This document shows, one piece after another, positions 27,324 to 36,474 of a DNA stretch of 64,000 bases. Numbering within the stretch: position 1 is the first letter of the stretch; the number at the start of each line of letters is the position of its first letter. This DNA comes from Deltaproteobacteria bacterium (GTDB lineage Bacteria > Desulfobacterota > Desulfobulbia > Desulfobulbales > Desulfocapsaceae): NCBI GenBank assembly GCA_002747825.1, contig PDQQ01000011.1, positions 1 to 64,000 of the forward strand, written 5' to 3'. The position numbers were made by a program, and so were the translations under genes. The notes below the pieces were generated by a model that was not told the DNA's origin, did not search any database, and was given only the letters and a program-made list of their open reading frames with translations.

Positions 27324-28106
27324 TTATACTTTTTGCAGTTGTACCGGGCGATTAAAAATGATGTCGGCCACCTTCTGTGCAGCAGGGCTCAAGTCGGTCA
27401 CAAAATAGTTATTGTCTTTGGGGTTGTGTCCGCGGACAGGTTCGACGACCGCAGAGCTGGCAAGACGTTGGTACAGGTGTTGCGCGGTGGTCTGTGACGA
27501 GCTGACAAGATGCACTCTTCTGCCGATCCTGTGCTGGATAAGCTCGCTGAGCAGCGGATAATGGGTGCAGCCGAGAACCAGGGTATCGACCCGTTGCTGC
27601 TTCAGTGAAGCCAGGTAGCGGCGCAGAATCATCTTCGTTTCACGTTTCTTGAGCCAGCCCTCTTCAACGAGTGGTACCAGGAGCGGGCAGGCCTTTGCGA
27701 AGACTTTATAACTTGCATTTCTTTTTTGAATCAATGTGGTATAGATGCCGCTGTTTACTGTCGCCCGGGTGCCGATGATACCTATCCTGCCGCTGGCGGT
27801 CTTTTCTACGGCCTGATTCACGGCGGGGGTGATTACCTCAAAGACAGGGACGTCAAATTGATTTTGCAGTCTTTTGACGGCAACACTTGAGGCTGAGTTG
27901 CAGGCAATGACGATCAGTTTTGCCCCGTTTTCGATGAGAAATTTCCCGTTCTCCACAGAGTAGGCCTCAATGGCTTCGGGGCTTTTGGAACCATAGGGAG
28001 ATCTCGCCAGATCGCCCAGGTAGACAAGAGGGTGGTTGGGGAGCAGCTCTTCTACGGCCTTGGCAACCGTCATACCTCCGACACCTGAATCAAAAATGCC
28101 TATCAT
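27324..28106 (-). CDS. murI: Glutamate racemase
   Basis: This 260-aa enzyme converts L- to D-glutamate for peptidoglycan. The two catalytic Cys lie in ACNSAS (about 70) and GCTHYP (about 182). The N-terminus IGIFDSGVGGMTVA and the segment YLGDLARSPYG are family signatures. It precedes lolA leftward with a gap of about 200 bases. Confidence 0.96.
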   Translation of the reverse strand: MIGIFDSGVGGMTVAKAVEELLPNHPLVYLGDLARSPYGSKSPEAIEAYSVENGKFLIENGAKLIVIACNSASSVAVKRLQNQFDVPVFEVITPAVNQAVEKTASGRIGIIGTRATVNSGIYTTLIQKRNASYKVFAKACPLLVPLVEEGWLKKRETKMILRRYLASLKQQRVDTLVLGCTHYPLLSELIQHRIGRRVHLVSSSQTTAQHLYQRLASSAVVEPVRGHNPKDNNYFVTDLSPAAQKVADIIFNRPVQLQKV

Positions 28107-28494
28107 AATTGGCTATTATTACTCTATTGGGGCCTTTATCTTTGTAAAAAACACAGAAAACAGAACCCCTGACAGGCCCGTTGACCCTTGAATCGTTGAG
28201 TACCGTATTTTCTCAGGCTTGGAAAGACGTCTACGGGGCCTGTATCTGGATAGTACAATACAGTGTAAGTCCAACTAAAAAGACAAGAATAGCAGAAAAG
28301 ACCAGAAACAACAAGCGAAGATCTCTTACTGAATTTGGCACGGTAGATGGGCTTGTTTTTTGAGATGTTGACAGGCTATAGCTTCGGCATTACATTTGCC
28401 ACGTTTTTTACAAAGGTTCTTTCGCTTTTCTATGGTGTTTTTTTCTGCGGCCAGGGTGGTCGTTGGTTTTTAGGTTGTAACAAAGGGGTACGAA
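28107..28494. other. Intergenic region with long-range dyad and an fmdB promoter
   Basis: 388 bases between divergent murI and fmdB. ACAGGCCCGT (28172-28181) can pair with ACGGGGCCTGT (28233-28243) to form an extended hairpin around 50 bases. The promoter at 28368-28396 is listed separately. No gene is convincing here; a 60-codon frame at 28181 lacks a ribosome-binding site. Confidence 0.5.
28368..28396 (+). promoter_or_regulatory. Sigma-70-type promoter upstream of fmdB
   Basis: A perfect -35 (TTGACA, 28368-28373) and a fair -10 (TACATT, 28391-28396) are 17 bases apart. They predict a leader of about 90 bases for fmdB. Confidence 0.65.
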
Positions 28495-28749
28495 ATGCCA
28501 GTCTACGAATATGAATGCAAGAGCTGTCAAAAGGTTTTTGAAGTACAGCAGAAGATGACAGAGGCTCCGCTGGCCGCCTGTCCGCAATGTGACGGCGCCG
28601 TGACCAAGTTGATGTCAATGAATTCTTTTCAGCTCAAGGGGGGTGGTTGGTACGCTGATGGATACAGTAAGGCGTCAAAAGCTCCCCAGACCTGTAAGCC
28701 GGAAGGGGGCTGTGCCGGCTGTCCTGCATCCTCCTCCGGATCTGCCTGA
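28495..28749 (+). CDS. FmdB family zinc-ribbon protein
   Basis: This 84-aa protein has the FmdB zinc ribbon: MPVYEYECKSCQKVFEV and ACPQCDGAVTKLMS (CxxC ... CxxC). A Gly/Ser-rich tail with a further CxxxxxxCxxC cluster follows (CKPEGGCAGC). Family members are small putative regulators or chaperones linked to formamidase, amidase and methanofuran genes; function here is unknown. It starts with a well-placed ATG and stands alone. Confidence 0.9.
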   Translation: MPVYEYECKSCQKVFEVQQKMTEAPLAACPQCDGAVTKLMSMNSFQLKGGGWYADGYSKASKAPQTCKPEGGCAGCPASSSGSA

Positions 28750-28870
28750 GCCTGCTTCACAGCATTGTCTCCGGGGTTCATTTTCTGCCTTTTTCCGATC
28801 GTTGTAGGCGTGTTGTTGTGCAGCGGGTCTCCACTGGGGGCTCTTGGCCTTGTCTGTCGGTCTTGAGGGG

Positions 28871-29959
28871 TTACTCCTTCTTGATAATCGCCATTGCATC
28901 ACCATAGGAGAAAAAGCGGTAGCCGTTCTGGATGGCCTCTTGATAGCTCTGCAGCAATGTACTGCGGCCGCAGAGAGCCGAAACAAGAAAGAGAAGAGAG
29001 GATTTGGGCAGGTGAAAATTGGTAATCAGGTTATCTACGACCTGGAATGCAAAGCCCGGATAGATATAGAGATCACACCAGCCCTCAATAGGCTGGATAC
29101 CTGAGCCTTTGTTGGCTGCGTATTCCAGGGCCCGGGCTGACGTTGTCCCTACGGCCCACACCCTGCCGCCTTTTTTTTGGGCGGCCTTGATCTTGTTTAC
29201 CGTGTTCCGGCTGACCTGCAGATATTCACTGTGCATTGTATGGGCGCGTATGTCTGTAACCCGTACCGGAGCGAATGTCCCGTGTCCTACATGCAGGGTG
29301 ATCTCTGCCGTTTCAACCCCTTTTTCCTGCAGATGTTTCAAGAGCTTTCTGGTAAAATGCAGACCAGCGGTTGGCGCTGCAACGGCACCTGTTGTTGTCG
29401 CATATACCGTCTGATAGCGTTGTCGATCTTCGGCGGTGGTTCCCTGTCTGCGCTGTATATAGGGGGGGAGCGGTACTTCTCCGGCCCTTTCAAGACAGGC
29501 TCTCAATCCCAGCTCTTTGTCAAAATGGAGTTGAAAAAGAGCCATACCTCCACCCTGTAGCTCAAGAACGCGACAGGAAATTGTCTCGTTGATAGAGAGA
29601 GAAGCCCCTGCCTTGGGGGCGATTGATGATTTAAAGAGACCTTTTACCCGGGCCGTATTGGCGTGGATTGGATCAATCTGCGGGAATTCGAGCAGGAAGA
29701 CCTCAATCTTTCCCCCTGTCTCTTTTGTACCAGTCAATCGTGCCGGAAAAACCTTTGTGTTGTTTATAACCAGGATATCGTTTGGACGAAAATATTCCTC
29801 TATGTCCGAGAACAGACGGTGTTCCCGCTTGCCGTCTCTGGTGTGGAGCACCATCAGACGGGAAGAGTCCCGCCTTGTTGCCGGATGCTGCGCGATGGCA
29901 CAGGCAGGGAGGTCATAATGGTAGGCCGCCAGAGTAAGATCTTCTTGTGTTCTTTTCAT
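28871..29959 (-). CDS. queA: S-adenosylmethionine:tRNA ribosyltransferase-isomerase
   Basis: This 362-aa enzyme makes epoxyqueuosine in the tRNA wobble position from 7-aminomethyl-7-deazaguanine and SAM. Family segments are YHYDLPACAIAQHPATRRDSSRL-like at the N-terminus, NDILVINNTKVFPARL, AAPTAGLHFT, TLHVGHGTFAPVR, GTTSARALE and PKSSLLFLVSALCG. The ATG at 29959 is preferred over the frame start 78 bases upstream because family members begin just before this core. Confidence 0.96.
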   Translation of the reverse strand: MKRTQEDLTLAAYHYDLPACAIAQHPATRRDSSRLMVLHTRDGKREHRLFSDIEEYFRPNDILVINNTKVFPARLTGTKETGGKIEVFLLEFPQIDPIHANTARVKGLFKSSIAPKAGASLSINETISCRVLELQGGGMALFQLHFDKELGLRACLERAGEVPLPPYIQRRQGTTAEDRQRYQTVYATTTGAVAAPTAGLHFTRKLLKHLQEKGVETAEITLHVGHGTFAPVRVTDIRAHTMHSEYLQVSRNTVNKIKAAQKKGGRVWAVGTTSARALEYAANKGSGIQPIEGWCDLYIYPGFAFQVVDNLITNFHLPKSSLLFLVSALCGRSTLLQSYQEAIQNGYRFFSYGDAMAIIKKE

Positions 29960-30236
29960 GGGTACTCTTTTTCTGTTGGATGCCTCGAGGGCAAACCTGT
30001 ATCGAAAGATCTTGTCCATACCATGTCTTGGGGACAACCCGCAAGGGAATTGGTCTGCAGGTCAGGAGAATGCTGACGCGCTTTGTCAGCCCTTTTCTTT
30101 TTTTGAATACAGCTCCGTTATGTGCAGCCGACAGCGGAAAATCGGCAAAGAGAGCGGCTGATCTCCAGCAAAACTGAAGTCAATCTTGACCTGGCAGAGA
30201 AAATCTAATACTTATTCCTCTATCTGTCGGGTTAAC

Positions 30237-31220
30237 ATGGCTGCTGCAGTTGCAGGAAATCGTCGATTTCAGAGATATGGTACCACCGTGAACACAGAGA
30301 GAATGCTCGGCTATCCTGTTGTGAGGATCAAAGGTGGAACCGCGCAGCAGAGACAGCTTTTTACCAGAGAGCTGCTGGCTGCACTCAGGGCAATGTCCCT
30401 TTCGGTCTGGCTTGCGGATCCTGGCTTTTCGGCGCCTTCTGCGGTATGGAAAAAAGCCCTGCAGCACGACCTTGTCATCGTCGATGAGCTGCCCGGCTAT
30501 GTCGTCCATACCATTTCCGTTGCCTCTGATTCCGGCATCCCCAAGGGTGATGATTTATTCTGGACGCCAGATGGGGAGATAGAGGTAATCGCAGGACAGC
30601 TGCTTTCCAGGCTGCATCGTATAGCCGGCCGCGAGCCGCTGTGGGCCTGCGTGCTCATCGGCGGCAGGAGCTCGAGAATGGGCAGAGCGAAACATCTGCT
30701 GACTACCGAGAATGGACAGAGCTGGCTTGAAAACACTGTTTCTCGTCTGAAGCCTTTTGTTGACGGGCTTGTCATTGCTGGTGAGGGGGTGATTCCAGAA
30801 CGTTTGCGGGCCATACCACATATTCCGGATCTGCCGAAGGTGGGAGGACCCATCTCAGGCCTCTTGTCGGCGATGCGCTGGCAGCCTCAGCTGAGCTGGC
30901 TGCTGGTCGCATGCGATATGCCGTGTATCTCTTCTGCCGCTGTCGAGTGGCTTCTTTCCCTGCGGCGGGCCGGGGTCTGGGGGCTTGTGCCGAAGCTTGC
31001 CGAGGGCAGCCATCTGGAGCCCCTCTTTGCCTGGTACAGCCCGCGATCGGCACAGCTTTTTGAGGCGCAGATGTTTTCTGAAAGCCTTCGTATTGCAGAT
31101 ATTGCCGCCAGCAATAAAATTGCTACACCATTGGTACCGGATAATCTGCGCGAATCTTGGAAAAATATTAATATTCCTGAACAGTTGCTTTCTATCTGCA
31201 GCTCTCGGTCAGAGGGCTGA
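30237..31220 (+). CDS. mobA: Molybdenum cofactor guanylyltransferase with degenerate MobB-like N-terminus
   Basis: This protein of about 327 aa ends in a MobA domain (from about residue 135). The signature WACVLIGGRSSRMGRAKHLL is followed by LVACDMPCISS and EPLFAWYSP. MobA attaches GMP to molybdopterin. The first 130 residues (VVRIKGGTAQQRQLFTREL, VIVDELPGY) align loosely with a MobB GTPase but lack a Walker A motif, so the domain is probably inactive or structural. Start choice is uncertain (30186, 30237 or 30303). Together with the MoaE-like gene at 9.3 kb it indicates Mo or W enzymes in the genome. Confidence 0.85.
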   Translation: MAAAVAGNRRFQRYGTTVNTERMLGYPVVRIKGGTAQQRQLFTRELLAALRAMSLSVWLADPGFSAPSAVWKKALQHDLVIVDELPGYVVHTISVASDSGIPKGDDLFWTPDGEIEVIAGQLLSRLHRIAGREPLWACVLIGGRSSRMGRAKHLLTTENGQSWLENTVSRLKPFVDGLVIAGEGVIPERLRAIPHIPDLPKVGGPISGLLSAMRWQPQLSWLLVACDMPCISSAAVEWLLSLRRAGVWGLVPKLAEGSHLEPLFAWYSPRSAQLFEAQMFSESLRIADIAASNKIATPLVPDNLRESWKNINIPEQLLSICSSRSEG

Positions 31221-31257
31221 GTATCCGCCTGTATCTTTTTGTTGTCAAGAGAGGAAG

Positions 31258-32022
31258 ATGAAAGACATAGCAGCCAAGACATATGACGGACAGTGCCTGC
31301 AGGAGTTTTCTGTCTTGTATGAGCACCTGAAACCGTATTTTGTCTCGATAAAGACTGGTTGTCCGTATGAGAAAGAGAAGCTGGCAACCTTTCATCAGGC
31401 GAGCTTCTCATCGCTCAGCGACAGGGGAATGGAGCTTTTTCTGTCTGCCGGATATCGCCGCAACGGTGATTGTCTGTACTCTATGCAGTGTGAGGATTGT
31501 CAGGCCTGTATCCCTATCCGTTTGCAGCCCCGTCGCTTTCAGGCCAACCGCAATCAGAGACGCTGTATAAAAAGAAACAGTGATCTGGTCGTCGAACTGC
31601 TGCCGCTTCAGGTGAATGAAGAGAATCTCAGACTCTGCGACAAGTTCTTGACACGCCGCTATCCCAGAGAGAATAATACCGCAGCGGGCTATTTTCATGA
31701 TTTTTTTTGTACCTCAACAACCTGTTGTGTTCAGGTGCAGTTTCGTTTTGAGAAAAGGCTGCTGGGAACCTCTGTCGTTGATGTCGGACGCAACTGGTTG
31801 AATGCCGTCTATTTCTTTTTTGATCCCGAAGAGCATCTCCGCAGCCTTGGAACCTATAACATCCTGTATCTGTTGGATCTCTGTCTTGAGTGGGGAGTGG
31901 AGTATCTCTATCTTGGCTATGTCATTGACGATCTTCGATCAATGAACTACAAGCGCAATTTTATGCCCCATAGCGTTTACCAAAACGGAAAATGGCTGGA
32001 ATGTGTGAAGAGGCATCGATAG
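31258..32022 (+). CDS. bpt: Leucyl/arginyl-tRNA-protein transferase, Bpt/Ate type
   Basis: This 254-aa protein resembles Bpt (aspartate/glutamate leucyltransferase), which adds Leu or Arg to protein N-termini to mark them for ClpAP. Family signatures are CPYEKEKLATFHQASF, FLSAGYRRNGDCLYSMQCEDCQACIPIRL-like (split as FRRNGD-type and CQACIPIRL), VVDVGRNWLNAVYFFFDPE and YLYLGYVIDD. The Cys residues in the N-terminal part fit a metal-binding site. ATG 31258 follows GAGAGGAAG. The partner substrate cannot be read from sequence. Confidence 0.9.
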   Translation: MKDIAAKTYDGQCLQEFSVLYEHLKPYFVSIKTGCPYEKEKLATFHQASFSSLSDRGMELFLSAGYRRNGDCLYSMQCEDCQACIPIRLQPRRFQANRNQRRCIKRNSDLVVELLPLQVNEENLRLCDKFLTRRYPRENNTAAGYFHDFFCTSTTCCVQVQFRFEKRLLGTSVVDVGRNWLNAVYFFFDPEEHLRSLGTYNILYLLDLCLEWGVEYLYLGYVIDDLRSMNYKRNFMPHSVYQNGKWLECVKRHR

Positions 32023-32467
32023 CAGAAGAAAACCCTGGGGCAAGGTTTGCCTGTTCAGTCCTCTTTCCTGCCGCCGCCTGCGGACATTCTGTTTCTTGTG
32101 CCGTCTCTCTTTTGGTTGTATGTCATCTCCCCTCCCGTGGCTGCTCTTGCATTCGTGGAAAACAATATGCTATAGTGGCCCTCGTTATGCTGATGCTTGT
32201 TGTTTATCTTGACTGAAAAGGCAAACAGGCAAAATTCAGGGCGTCTCCGTGAGAGATGGCGGGAGAGGGTGCTTTTCGTTCTTTTACCGCGTGGTTCTGT
32301 TTGTCTGGTGATGAATGTAATTCCACAGGAGGTACTTGTTTTCAGCAATTTCTGCGACGTTTGCTGGCTGTTGCCACGAGGAGAGGTATGAAAGCTGCTC
32401 AGGGGGGGCAGCGGGCGTTTTCTGGATCTTTGTTCAGGCTGATGTCTGCAGATGAAAATCGGTACTG
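32023..32467. other. Intergenic region upstream of the DHH gene
   Basis: 445 bases without a convincing gene. It contains the promoter at 32147-32176, which implies a leader of about 290 bases. Short frames here lack domains and ribosome-binding sites. Confidence 0.5.
32147..32176 (+). promoter_or_regulatory. Sigma-70-type promoter upstream of the DHH gene
   Basis: TTGCAT (32147-32152) and TATAGT (32171-32176) are separated by 18 bases. The -10 is strong and the -35 fair. Confidence 0.55.
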
Positions 32468-32473
32468 TTGAAC

Positions 32474-33493
32474 ATGGTGCAAAAACAGAAGAATAGCTCC
32501 GGTCAATTGTGTAAAGGCAGTCTGCGAACCTCAGCGAAGGATCGTCTGAACACCTTCTGGAGTGTTTTTGAAAAGGAGGACACGGTCCTCGTTGTCATCA
32601 ATGCCGATCCGGATGCTATTGCCACAGCCCTTGCCGTCAAGAGACTGCTTCGTTACCGGGTAAAGAGTGTGGTCGTTGCCCATCCTAACGAGATCAGGCG
32701 TTTGAATAACCAGGAAATGGTACAGCGTCTGCGGATTCCCCTGGTTCGCCTCAAAGAGGTCAACGCTTCCGATTACAGCAAGGTGGTCATGGTTGATTCA
32801 CAGCCGAATCATCATCCCTGTTTTGAAAAGATAGACTATAACGTCATCATTGACCACCATCCGGTAGGCGGGCAATGGGATGCCGATTTTGTGGATATCC
32901 GTCCTGAATACGGTGCTACAGCGACCATTGCTGTTGAGTACCTGCGGGCGGCAGGTATGAAACCCTCCGTGGCCCTGGCCACGGCACTTTTTTATGCCAT
33001 TAAGGTTGATACGCATAACTTTGAGCAAAAGTCGGTTCTTGCCGATGGTATATCCTTCCGGTACCTTTTTAATATCGCCAACCGTTCACTGGTTCGTAAG
33101 TTTGAGACGGCAGACCTCAGACGTTCTGAACTCAAATATTTTTCACTGGCTCTGGCCGAGCTCAAATACTCAAAGCGTCGTTACTACAGCCATATCGGGA
33201 GGGTGCGGAGCCCTGATGTTCTCGTCTTTATTGCCGATTTCCTCAATCATGTCGGGGATGTCGATTGGGTTTTTGTTTCCGGTATCCATGCAGAAAAACT
33301 GGTGGTAATTTTTCGCAGTGACGGCTATCGCAGAAGCGCCGGAAAACTGGCGGAGCAGGCCTTTGGCGCCCTGGGTTCTGCCGGTGGGCATAAAGGTGCG
33401 GCAAGGGCCGAGGTGCCGCTGAAAAACCTCGATCTTGGCGATAAGGACTTCACCTCCGACACATTGAAACGTTTTGTGATGCGCCATATCTAA
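32474..33493 (+). CDS. DHH family phosphoesterase, NrnA-like
   Basis: This 339-aa protein has the DHH domain motifs INADPDAIATALA (metal Asp), VDSQP and IIDHHPV, and a C-terminal DHHA1 domain with GSAGGHKGAARAEVP (GGH motif). NrnA-type enzymes degrade short oligoribonucleotides and pAp. pAp removal would suit a sulfate-activating organism, but substrate choice is inference. The usual motif I Asp-x-Asp-Ala-x-x-Ser here reads DPDAIAT, with Ser replaced by Thr. The ATG at 32474 is two codons after a TTG that could also serve. Confidence 0.88.
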   Translation: MVQKQKNSSGQLCKGSLRTSAKDRLNTFWSVFEKEDTVLVVINADPDAIATALAVKRLLRYRVKSVVVAHPNEIRRLNNQEMVQRLRIPLVRLKEVNASDYSKVVMVDSQPNHHPCFEKIDYNVIIDHHPVGGQWDADFVDIRPEYGATATIAVEYLRAAGMKPSVALATALFYAIKVDTHNFEQKSVLADGISFRYLFNIANRSLVRKFETADLRRSELKYFSLALAELKYSKRRYYSHIGRVRSPDVLVFIADFLNHVGDVDWVFVSGIHAEKLVVIFRSDGYRRSAGKLAEQAFGALGSAGGHKGAARAEVPLKNLDLGDKDFTSDTLKRFVMRHI

Positions 33494-33702
33494 TCCTCTG
33501 CCTGTATTGTTGCAGAGAACGTTTCCCTGGGTGGTCGAGCCAATCAAACTTCTTGTTTTCTTCTGTTTTTTACAGCCTTTAAAAAATGTTCGCCGCCGTC
33601 GGGAAAGGTTGCCAAGAGGGGTAATTTCCTTTAAAATGCCTCTTGACGACTGTTTCCGATTTTACCTTCCTTTTTATGCGCCTTTCACAGTGGGGGAGTT
33701 GC

Positions 33703-34956
33703 ATGCTGAAACCAACAACCTTGGCCATGATTCTGGCTGGCAGCAGGGTTGACGATCTCAATGTCCTGACGGCGAATCGTCCCAAGTCTGCTGTTCCCTT
33801 TGGAGGTCTGGGAAGGGTCATCGACTTTACCCTCAGCAATCTGTTTAACTCCGGTGTTGAACAAATAGCCCTGTTGAGCCAGTACCGCAGCTATTCTCTT
33901 ATCAACCATATTGGTACCGGTGCGGCCTGGGATATGATAGGGCGTTATCGGCAGGTTTCCATTCTTCCCCCTTCTCAGACAGCCGAAGGTCGGGACTGGT
34001 ATCGCGGTCCTGCCGATGCCATCCATCAGAATCTGGATTTTATCAAGGCCCATGAGCCCGAAGAGATCCTTATCCTCTCTGGAGACCATGTCTACTGTAT
34101 GGATTATCAGGATCTGATTGATTTTCACCTGGAGCAGGATGCGGATCTCACCGTCGCCTTTACCAGGGTGCCGGACATTCAGGCCCATCGTTTTGGGCTT
34201 GGCAGGATCGAAGATAGCGGAGATCCTCGGGGCGGATGGCTGCTTGACTATTGGGAAAAACCCGAGACACCCCGATCGAACTGGGCATCAATGACCATAT
34301 TATGCTTTAAGCCGGAGATTCTCTTCCAGGCCCTCGAAGAGAACCATTTGGGGAAATCCTACCACTTTGGCCGGGATATTATTCCGGCCCTTTTCGGGCA
34401 GAAAAAGAGGGTTTTGGGCTATAAATTTCGCGGTTACTGGGGGTATACAAACACGATCGACGAATACTGGCGTTCGAGTATGGATATGTTGGGCGATGAT
34501 CCGGCTATTGACCTCGAGAAATGGATGTTTCGCACAAATCTTGAGATTCGCAGTATCAGAGACAGGGAGCCAGCCCTTTTTGGTGAGGATGCGGTGGTGA
34601 AGAACTCGCTTATTTATAATGGCTGCAAGGTCTGGGGAATTGTCAAAAACTCTATCCTGTTTCCGGGGGTAGAGGTTGGTGCCGGTGCAACTGTTGATAG
34701 TTCAATCCTTTTTTACGATACGGTGGTTGGAGAAGGCGGGCGGATCATAAAAACGGTAGCCGATGAAAACAATATCTTTGGCAGAGGGGTTATTGCAGGG
34801 CCGGAAATATGTCTTGAGAGCACTCCGGTTACGGTCATCGGCTGGAATAATATCATTCCGGACAGAACAGAGATTGGAGAAGGGGCGATGATATATCCCG
34901 GTCTTCCTGAAAATCGCTGGCCTTCACATATCTCTGCCAGGGAGAAACTCCAATGA
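33703..34956 (+). CDS. GlgC-like ADP-glucose pyrophosphorylase paralogue with lost catalytic motifs
   Basis: This 417-aa protein has the GlgC layout: nucleotidyltransferase domain (1-270) then left-handed beta-helix (290-417). It retains RPKSAVPFGG, the SGDHVYCMDY motif with its Asp, and WEKP. The nucleotide loop GGxGSRL is replaced by GSRVDD. The conserved Asp in the RDVGT motif (Asp276 in Escherichia coli) is absent: the region reads WGYTNTIDEYW. It is therefore probably poorly active or regulatory, like GlgD in Firmicutes. The TGA overlaps the ATG of the second glgC (ATGA), so a complex of the two products is plausible. ATG 33703 follows GGGGGAG. Confidence 0.9.
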   Translation: MLKPTTLAMILAGSRVDDLNVLTANRPKSAVPFGGLGRVIDFTLSNLFNSGVEQIALLSQYRSYSLINHIGTGAAWDMIGRYRQVSILPPSQTAEGRDWYRGPADAIHQNLDFIKAHEPEEILILSGDHVYCMDYQDLIDFHLEQDADLTVAFTRVPDIQAHRFGLGRIEDSGDPRGGWLLDYWEKPETPRSNWASMTILCFKPEILFQALEENHLGKSYHFGRDIIPALFGQKKRVLGYKFRGYWGYTNTIDEYWRSSMDMLGDDPAIDLEKWMFRTNLEIRSIRDREPALFGEDAVVKNSLIYNGCKVWGIVKNSILFPGVEVGAGATVDSSILFYDTVVGEGGRIIKTVADENNIFGRGVIAGPEICLESTPVTVIGWNNIIPDRTEIGEGAMIYPGLPENRWPSHISAREKLQ

Positions 34957-36239
34957 GAAGGGTCAAGCAAGCCCTGGTGCTGATTCTTGCCGGAGGGGTG
35001 GGCAGCCGTCTGAACATATTGGTGCAGAAACGGGCCAAACCGGCCGTCCCTTTTGGGGGGATTTACCGGATAATTGACTTTAGTCTGAGCAACGTCATGA
35101 ACTCCGGTTTGCGTAAGGTCGGCATTATGACGCAGTATAAACCCTTGTCGCTGATGGATCATCTGGCCATGGGCGCAGCCTGGGATCTTACCGGAAGGAG
35201 CCGGGGAATCTATATCCTTCCACCGAGAACCGGAGAGTCCGATTCGGATTGGTACAAGGGAACAGCCGATGCCGTACGCCGTAATCTCGATTATATCGAA
35301 GCAAATCCGGCAGACGAGGTTGTTATTCTTTCCGGTGACCATATCTACCATATGGATCTTGATGCGATGATAGGCTTCCATTGCTCAAAAAAAGCCGATG
35401 CCACCGTTGCTATGATGGTTGTACCACGTCGGCAGATCCATCGGTTTGGCGCCGGGATTGTCGACAAGAACGACAGGATCATTGAATGGGAAGAAAAACC
35501 GAAGGTTGCCCGGACCAATCTCGCGTCTATGGGGATTTATGTGTTTGACTACCGGTACCTGGTCGATACTCTGAAAAAAGATATCAGAGAGTTTGACTTT
35601 GGTATGCATATCCTGCCTCGAGCAATTACCGAAGATCGCGTGTATGCCTATCCCTTTTATGGGTATTGGCGGGATGTCGGCACTATCCAGGCCTACTGGG
35701 AGGCCAATATGGATATTTTGCGCCGTAACAGTGGAATTTCTCCAACCGAATGGAATATCAGAACAAATGTGGAAGCTGGCCGCAGGATCTCAGACCGGGC
35801 TCCAGCACGGTTTCTGAGCACCTGTTTCTTAGAAAACAGCCTGGTTTCGGCCGGCAGTAAGATCGCTGGCACCGTCGTTAACTCTGTTCTTTCCCCGGGG
35901 GTTGTCGTAGAGGAGGGGGCAACGGTAAAGGACTCTATTCTCTTTGCGGATTGCCTTGTCAAAAAAAACGCCGTGGTTGATCTTGCCATCCTCGATAAGC
36001 GGGTTACCGTAGGTGAGAATGTGGTCCTTGGCGCGGGAGAGAACCGCACTGTCTGTAATCGGTTTAAACCGACACATCTCTATACCGGTATTTCTCTTGT
36101 CGGCAAGGAAGTTACGATTCCGGCCAGCCAGAGAATTGGCCGTAACTGTGTCATTTACGGTGGAGTCGACGAAGAGGCCTTTCCCGGTGAGAGGCTCGAT
36201 GATGGCGATACCCTTTTCACTGACGGTACAACCGCTTGA
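34953..36239 (+). CDS. glgC: Glucose-1-phosphate adenylyltransferase (catalytic copy)
   Basis: This 428-aa enzyme makes ADP-glucose from ATP and glucose-1-phosphate for glycogen. All key motifs are intact: LAGGVGSRL nucleotide loop, KPAVPFGG, SGDHIYHMD, WEEKP and GYWRDVGTIQAYW with the catalytic Asp. A left-handed beta-helix with hexapeptide-like repeats follows (KIAGTVVNSVLSPGVVVEE). It starts in the overlapping ATGA of the upstream paralogue. No glycogen synthase or branching enzyme is in the window. Confidence 0.96.
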   Translation: MRRVKQALVLILAGGVGSRLNILVQKRAKPAVPFGGIYRIIDFSLSNVMNSGLRKVGIMTQYKPLSLMDHLAMGAAWDLTGRSRGIYILPPRTGESDSDWYKGTADAVRRNLDYIEANPADEVVILSGDHIYHMDLDAMIGFHCSKKADATVAMMVVPRRQIHRFGAGIVDKNDRIIEWEEKPKVARTNLASMGIYVFDYRYLVDTLKKDIREFDFGMHILPRAITEDRVYAYPFYGYWRDVGTIQAYWEANMDILRRNSGISPTEWNIRTNVEAGRRISDRAPARFLSTCFLENSLVSAGSKIAGTVVNSVLSPGVVVEEGATVKDSILFADCLVKKNAVVDLAILDKRVTVGENVVLGAGENRTVCNRFKPTHLYTGISLVGKEVTIPASQRIGRNCVIYGGVDEEAFPGERLDDGDTLFTDGTTA

Positions 36240-36364
36240 ACCTAGTACGGGCAGAAATGAGAAGTTCGCGTCCGTGAAAACCTTTGTGCAGCATTCTCTC
36301 TTACTCGTCGAGCCTTCCTGATACTCGAGCAGAGGTCAGCTCAATGCCGTCTACTCTATTGATG

Positions 36365-36394
36365 TTGTCCTTTTTGAGCATAATAAGCTAGAAT
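36365..36394 (+). promoter_or_regulatory. Possible sigma-70 promoter for rsmA
   Basis: TTGTCC (36365-36370) and TAGAAT (36389-36394) are 18 bases apart, about 75 bases upstream of rsmA. The rest of the gap after glgC holds nothing recognisable. Confidence 0.45.
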
Positions 36395-36474
36395 TCACAG
36401 AATGTTTAACGAAATGTTTTGAGGTGTTTAAGGTTTTTTTACGCTGAACGGCTGCATTACAGAAAAGGTCGTAT

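Noticed and set aside
28181..28363. Frame of 60 codons in the murI-fmdB spacer
   Set aside because: It lies across the dyad and has no ribosome-binding site or similarity to known families.
32197..32391. Short frame of 64 codons before the DHH gene
   Set aside because: No start signal, no domain, and it lies inside the predicted leader.
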